Below, in pieces: positions 58,046-64,000 of a stretch of DNA of 64,000 nucleotides; position 1 is the stretch's first letter; the number at the start of each line of letters is the position of its first letter. Below the pieces are notes generated by a model, which worked only from the letters and a program-made list of their open reading frames with translations, had not been told where the DNA came from and made no database searches. A program made the translations under genes and the position numbers. Source of the stretch: Cephalopachus bancanus (Eukaryota; Chordata; Mammalia; Primates; Tarsiidae); NCBI GenBank assembly GCA_027257055.1, contig JAPVLO010000055.1, positions 5,479,501-5,543,500 of the forward strand, read 5' to 3'.

Positions 58046-58360
58046 GAAGACATTATCTGTCTGATTACTTGAGTTAAATTGTCTGTCTTCTGAATCTGGG
58101 GTGCAAGAGAGATATTTACCTTCTAATTATCCAATGTTCTAAGATGAGATAAGGAAAGGATCTGTAGCTATGCTGTTATCCAACACTACACTGGAAAAAA
58201 ATGCCAAAGCTTGGTGGCGTAGATATGCAGAGATCTTTTCTTCCCAGAGAAACTCTGTCATGTTTTTCTGGGGAAACTGCTAAGTGCCTTAGTTTGACAT
58301 CAAATTTTAGTACTTTTGAAGTCTGTGACCTTCATTAAGAAATCTGACCACATCATAATT
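58046..58360. other. Unassigned sequence
   Basis: No gene or repeat recognised. Confidence 0.4.
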
Positions 58361-58373
58361 TATTTTTCGAATC

Positions 58374-58677
58374 TATTTTTATCTTAAAAAATATTTTTGA
58401 GTCAGGGTCTCACTCTGTCATCCAGACTGGAGTGCAGTGGCTTGATCATGGCTCACCACAGTCTTGACCTCCTAAACTCAAGTGATTCTCCCTCCTCAGC
58501 CTTTCGAGTAGTTGGGCCTGCAGGTGCCCATACTCAACTAATTTTCAAGTTTTTTTTGGTAGAGACAAGGTCTCCCTATATTGCCCAGGCTGGTCTTGAA
58601 CTCCTTTGCTCCAGCAACCTCCCTGCCTCAGCCTTCCATAATGCTGGGATTGCAGGTGTAAGTCACTGTGCCCAGCC
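58374..58677 (-). mobile_element. Alu SINE, AluJ-like
   Basis: Dimeric minus-strand Alu with gtctcactctgtcatccaga, ctggagtgcagtggcttgat, tagagacaaggtctccctat and ttgcccaggctggtcttgaa. It has the standard anthropoid-like right arm and not the lineage-specific one. The flanks atttttcgaatct (about 58361) and acttttctaatct (about 58679) fit a worn target duplication. The 112-codon frame here is antisense Alu. Confidence 0.93.
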
Positions 58678-58691
58678 TACTTTTCTAATCT

Positions 58692-60501
58692 GTAAGGCAA
58701 AGATATTCATATATGTCTCACAGAATGCTGAGTGAAATGTGGTAGCATGCATGAGCACAGCCCCCATTCCCTGATCTACCCACCTCTTCTATAGTCTTCT
58801 TCATCAGGCATTGTGAGGAACCGGTTGATAAGCTTTCCCTTCCAAGTAACATTTTTTGGTAAGCCATATGACTGTAAGAGGCACAATAATATCTTGGCCC
58901 AACAAAATAACAGCAATGCTGAAAATTTTAAGTCAGGACAGAGGCGATATGGAGTCCTTGCATAGCTTTCTTAGTTGACTGCATATTGAACAGGCATGTC
59001 CTGCCTAGTTTCCACAAATCTCCGCCACCACTACTCTGGTGATAAGCTTGGGATGACAGAAGAAAAGAGAAAGAACTGTATTCCTGACTACACATTGACT
59101 GCTTACATATGTTATGGGAAGGTAGTGTGGAGAGCTGCAGAGAGCAGCTGGCCACGAGGGGCAGTGTCACAGTCAAAACTGTCAACAACCCTAGGCTGCA
59201 TTGTCTTTTCTGCCAGATGTTTTTTGTCCTTCCCAAATTCTGTTGATTGTAAAATGTCATGATCACTATTAATGCTCATGAGATAAATTACTGATGGAAA
59301 GGAAAATTTCAAAAAATGATGACATAATAGGTTGAAATCAAAGTATGAAAATTACTGCTGGTAAAATCATCTGATAACTTTGTTATCAAACACACTTTCC
59401 TGAACTGTCGCATTTTTAAGTCAGGAGGTGGTGGACAAAAATGGCTAATGTAATTGGCTTTGACATAATTGCCTCCTCATGCAGCCCAGAGTAAAAAATC
59501 CCAGACACACAATTTAGTAGTTGCATGATACTAGGCACTTTGCCTGTGTGAGTTAGGCAAGGCCATAATTTCCTCTTCTTTAAAATTGAAGTAATAATAC
59601 TTATAAGTACATTGTAAAAATATCATTATATATTATACTGAAAGCATGAAGACCTTGTCTTCCATGTAGTGATTGGTCAATTTTTGTTGTATATTAGTAT
59701 TATTTTATTAATATCAGACTTTGAAAAACAAAGTATATTAATGTCTGTATCAGTCCCAAATATTATCAATCATTACAAAATTGCAGATCTTCTTTTTTTA
59801 TATGACACAACAAAGAGACACTTCTCTTCTGTTACCAAAATATGGGCTACATATCTTATTTGATATTAAATCATTCAGGCAGTCATTATATGGTTATTTT
59901 TGTTGTATTTTGGAATTTATAATTGTTTTGTTATTTTTTTGTACTGTGTACTTGTCAATATACTTTGTAATTAAGCATTAAAATAGGTATAAAAAACATT
60001 TTGTAATGTTAAAATCTGCTTCATAGAAAAAGCCACTTGACATTCAACCAATTAACTCAAGATTGTGTTGCTTTGATTCATGAAGTATTTGTGGTTGCTG
60101 CTCTGTGTTATCTTACTCTGCCCTTTGATGGAGGTGATTTACAATTCACAACATAGTTATAGAATTTCCACTCTGTTATGGAAGTTAGGTAAATACAATA
60201 TGCCAGAATTCCACACTAAGGAAGAATTCTACATCAACACTTTCCTAGGCAAATATTAAACATCTGGGGATTACTGATGTATAGGCTAACTTCTAAAGAT
60301 CACCATCAAAATATCAGCACTTGACTCTAAAACAATCTAATTTCACTATATAACATATCTTCTACATGAAAAATACAAAAATGTAGTTCAATGTCACCTA
60401 TATAACATCCCAAAACCCTATCATAATGTTTAGCTGCAGTTCTCCATCAGAAGTTATGGATTTTCAAATACACCAACCAACTGATAACTCCCAGTGAGAA
60501 A
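58692..60501. other. Mostly unassigned sequence, 1.8 kb
   Basis: It holds frames of up to 112 codons at 58928-59266 (minus) without recognised domains, and a possible MIR piece near 59562-59615 (cctcttctttaaaattgaag then taataatact). No gene called. Confidence 0.45.
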
Positions 60502-60741
60502 GAACATATGACTCCACTTTCACCCATCACTGGAGTTCTAATTACTTTGATTTAATGACTGTGAGATTTTAGTTTTTACTGTTTGGACAGATTTCTCACT
60601 AATACTAGCAGGAAACCAACATTAAAATCCTGTATGGTTTGACAGGCGCAGAGTTTAAGGTCAGCTGGACTGAATTTATTTTTCCAAGTCCTGCTTTTCA
60701 AAAATATCTTTGATGCTTGCCTTAACCTAATTTGTTTAGGA
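60502..60741 (+). repeat. Copy B of an unassigned 240-bp repeat
   Basis: Homologous over its whole length and in the same orientation to 32190-32430. It contains cactttcacccatcactgga, ttttactgtttggacagatt, ctcactaata, acattaaaatcctgtatggt and aaaaatatctttgatgcttg. Flanking sequences match poorly, which argues for an interspersed repeat rather than a large duplication. Confidence 0.8.
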
Positions 60742-61879
60742 AACAAATCATACCATGTGCAGAGGATCCACATACATTTCTCATTCAATTATAGCATCAA
60801 CATTCTGTGTACCACCCAGTTCTGTGTAAACACTGAACATTAGACTTCCATTGTAAGCAGACAATGCAATCTAAGAGTGAGCCACACAACAGTGGTCAGT
60901 GCCTATCTCAATTTGGGTAAAGTTTATAGAAAAAAAACATGTAATCAACCATGAGGATGTATATTTTTAGCTAGTGCATCTCTCCTAGGAACATATTTCT
61001 GATTTTTCTGGAATCTCTGTCTGTTTTCCCTTAGCTCCCTATACTTATTTCCAACAAAGCACCTACCTCAGTAAATTGGAAGTATTGTGCATATCTTATG
61101 AACTGAGAGGACTGGTGGCCAGTGGTCCATAGTGGCCAACTGAAATTACCTCTTGAATGTAAATTGCATTTTATTTTCTTGTGTACTTGGTATACCCATA
61201 TGGCAGGGTAAAAATATTTTGCCTTTGCATTATAAAATATTGTAAAATAAACATAGTTGTATCATCTATAAAATGTATAGCAACACATATAGGAATGGTT
61301 GCTAATGTAAGACAAATGTTTTCAATGTCTGAGTAGTCAGTCTGTAGCTAGTATCTTCATTATTGGGAATTATTTTGATTCCCAAGGACAGGTATTAATG
61401 GATAAATAGAATCCAGTTTATGTTAGCCAGCACCATGCTAGTTGCAAATGTCATTCAATGCCAGCTTTTGCAAAAGAAGAATCTTATTTACTCACGTAGC
61501 CAAGAATAATGCTAAATGTGGCAGAAAATATTGGTTGCCTACCCAAAAGCTATTGTTTCTTCACTTTGTTGATTATTGAAAAATTTAAAAATAGAAGTGA
61601 GGAAACTGTGATTTCATGGTATATGTTTAGAGTTTTTTCTGCAGGTGGCATGTCGTCTTAATTCTGACTAACAGCATGTAAAATGATGTCTATTAGTTTA
61701 ATTCTGGGAAAGGATTTCCTTTTTGGTAGCAAAGTACTTTAATGCCTGTGATCTCAGTTCTTTGAAAATGTAATGCCTAGAGCTGTAGCAGCTGCCTTGC
61801 AACTAAGAGAGGAGGAAAAGATTTCCTGAAGTCATTAAAGTAGTGAATTAACCCTAGAATTGCAAATTTCAAGCATTTT
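60742..61879. other. Unassigned sequence
   Basis: AT-rich; no gene or repeat recognised. Confidence 0.45.
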
Positions 61880-62405
61880 TAGTTTTGGGGAAAGACCTAA
61901 TACTTTCTATTTGGGATCTCTAATGATATTTTCTTATTCATTTCTGATTTTGGTAATTCATCTTTTCTCTCTTTTTTCTTGATCTATATGGCCAGTAGCT
62001 TAGTTGCATTAATCTTTTCAAAGAACCAGTTTTGACTTTATTTTCTCTATTTTATGTGTATATTCTATTCCACTGACATTTTTATTTTTCATTATTTTTA
62101 TCTTTTATTTTACCTTTTATTTGCTTATTTTTGTTTCGATTTTTAAGAAACTATGTATGGATTTTCTTGAAACTATTATGATTCCTACAGATTTGAGATT
62201 TTTATAACTTCCTACTGTATTGATCCCTTTTTCACTATTGGAAGAACCGTTTTAATATCTATTAATCCTTCCTAAAATATTTTATTGTCATATTAGTGAG
62301 TATGATTTTATTCCAGTTTCTTGGATGTGCCCATATATTATGTCATGCATGCCCTTTCACTTTTAATTGTTCTGTCTTCTCATACTTAAAAATGTTTCTT
62401 GATAA
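61880..62405 (-). mobile_element. Ancient L1M ORF2 fragment
   Basis: The words tcttttctctcttttttctt, gatctatatggccagtagct and ttcaaagaaccagttttgac are the complement of the ORF2 endonuclease-reverse transcriptase linker. The remainder is decayed T-rich ORF2. No frame survives. Confidence 0.75.
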
Positions 62406-62409
62406 TATT

Positions 62410-63255
62410 TGCTTTTCGATTTTTTTCATTGTAACATAATATACATAACATGAACTTGACATCTTAATCATTCTTAAGTGTAAGGTTCAGTGGTATGAAA
62501 TATACTTATAATGCTGTGCAGCATTGGCATCATTTACATCCAAAACATTTCCATCTTTTAAAAATGAAATTCTGTATCATTAAACACTAACTCCCCATTT
62601 CCCACTCTCCCCTACCTCTATGATTTGGACTATCCTAAGTACCACATGCAAGTGGAATTATACAGTGTTTATTATTCTGTGACTGGTTTATTTTACTTAG
62701 CACAACGTTCTCACGCTTCATTCATTTTATAGCATATATCAGAATTTACTTCTTTTTAAAGACTGAGTAGCATTCCGTTGTGTGTATATAGTACCTTTTG
62801 CTTATCCATTCATCTTTTGGTGGACACTTGGGTTGCTTCCATGTTTTAGCCATTGAGAATAATGCTCCTGGGAATATGAGTGTAAAAAATATTTCCTTGA
62901 GACCCTGCTTTTAGTTATTTGGGTTCTATATACAGAAATGGAATTGTTGGATAATGTGGTAATTCTATTTTTAATTTTTTGAGTTATTGCCATACACATT
63001 CCACAGTGATTGAGTGGTCTTACATTCTCATCAACAGTGCACAAGATTCTGGTTACTCCACATCTTTGTCAGCACTTGTTATTATTGTTTTGATAGTAGA
63101 CATTCTAACGGGTGAGAAATATAATTTTACGGGAATTTTGATTTACATTTCTACAATGATCATGAATGTTGAGCATCTTTTTGTGTGCTTACTAGTCACT
63201 TGACTATCTTGTTTGGAGAGCTGTCTATTCAACTTCTTTGCTTATTTATAACCCT
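62410..63255 (-). mobile_element. Ancient L1M 3' end and late ORF2
   Basis: The complement of the L1M 3' UTR (aagtgtaaggttcagtggta, ccattaaacactaactcccc-like text, aagtggaattatacagtgtt) passes into late ORF2 (tggacacttgggttgcttcc, catcaacagtgcacaagatt, gagcatctttttgtgtgctt). Confidence 0.9.
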
Positions 63256-63319
63256 CTTCAATGAAGTCTTTTTAATACACTCATAATGAAGTTGGAATGT
63301 TTTTGTAACCTTCTACATT

Positions 63320-64000
63320 TCATCTTTGGATATGTCTCACATCTAAGTTTTATAAAACTTGTGTACATTACGTCTGGATATTTGTGCTCTAAAGTTCTGT
63401 GGGTTTTGACAAATGCCTATTGCCCTATACTTACCATTACAGTATCATACAGAACATTTTCCCTGACCTATAAAATTCCCTGAGTTAATCATCTCTACCC
63501 ACTTATCTTTGGAAACTACTCATATCTTTATCATCTCTATAGTTTTTCCTCGTCTAGAATGCCATATAAATGGAATCACACATACACAATCATAGACTAG
63601 CTGCTTTTACTTAGCAATATGCACACAAGATTCACCCATATCTTTGTGTATTTTGATAGATCTTTTTTTATTGCTAAATAGCATAGTATAATAAGGCTGT
63701 GTCAAAGTTTATTTATTCATCTATTTTAGGGTATCTTGGTAGCTTCCAGTTTGAGGCAACTATAAAACTGCTATAAACATTTACTTGCATGGTGTTGTCT
63801 GAGCATACATTTCCAAATGAGTTGGTAAATACCTAAACATGTGATTGATTGTTGGATTGTACAGCAAGACTAAGTTTAGCTTTGTAAAAGCTTCCAAACT
63901 GTCTTTCAAAATAAATGTACCTTTTTGCATTTCTACCCACAATGAATATGAATTCCTGTTGTTCTGGATCATTACAGCAATTGGTATTGGTATATATATA
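63320..64000 (-). mobile_element. Ancient L1M 3' end, cut by the window edge
   Basis: A second, separate L1M tail in the same orientation: gtgggttttgacaaatgcct, accattacagtatcatacag, ttagcaatatgcacacaaga, tttagctttgtaaaagcttc and caaactgtctttcaaaataa. It continues past the right edge. Confidence 0.88.

Overview
The window looks like a piece of a primate nuclear genome. It is AT-rich, contains no protein-coding gene I can recognise, and is filled with 7SL-derived dimeric Alu SINEs and many LINE-1 copies. A tarsier (Tarsiidae) is my best guess. Most Alus carry a right arm unlike human AluJ/S/Y (gtggccgggagcggccactg where human copies read gtgagccgagatcgcgccactg). They also lack the tRNA-fused or lemur-type Alu structure of strepsirrhines. 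Several L1s share a 3' tail that is not the human L1PA tail. The species call is inference; the primate call is firm.

Layout. 1-5.7 kb: an old Alu, an ancient LTR, a short L1 tail and a young Alu in unassigned sequence. 5.7-17.2 kb: one nearly complete ancient L1 (about 7.3 kb once insertions are removed), interrupted by two younger L1s, two head-to-tail Alus and a 90-bp L1 tail. 17.4-19.3 kb: old Alu, L1M end and a Tigger DNA transposon with a broken transposase. 19.5-22.3 kb: an L1 ORF2 fragment split by a 969-bp solo LTR with an exact 6-bp target duplication. 22.3-35 kb: mostly unassigned AT-rich DNA with scattered Alus, an 82-bp near-perfect palindrome, a 94-bp L1 tail and a 60-bp Alu micro-insertion. 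35-42.9 kb: several ancient LTRs, an L1M-like block carrying a retroposed LTR tail, and a mariner transposase remnant. 43.8-44.8 kb: an L1 inverted by twin priming. 48.5-54.2 kb: a long minus-strand L1 with target duplications. 54.2-58.7 kb: hAT and L2 remnants, another L1 and an old Alu. 60.5 kb: a 240-bp segment homologous to 32.2 kb that I cannot assign. 61.9-64 kb: three ancient minus-strand L1M fragments.

Nothing works together as a pathway. The logic of the locus is layered retrotransposition, and target-site duplications and nesting give a relative order of events. All long open reading frames are L1 debris, Alu frames, low-complexity frames or chance. I found no bacterial-type system, CRISPR array, operon, tRNA, rRNA or snRNA.
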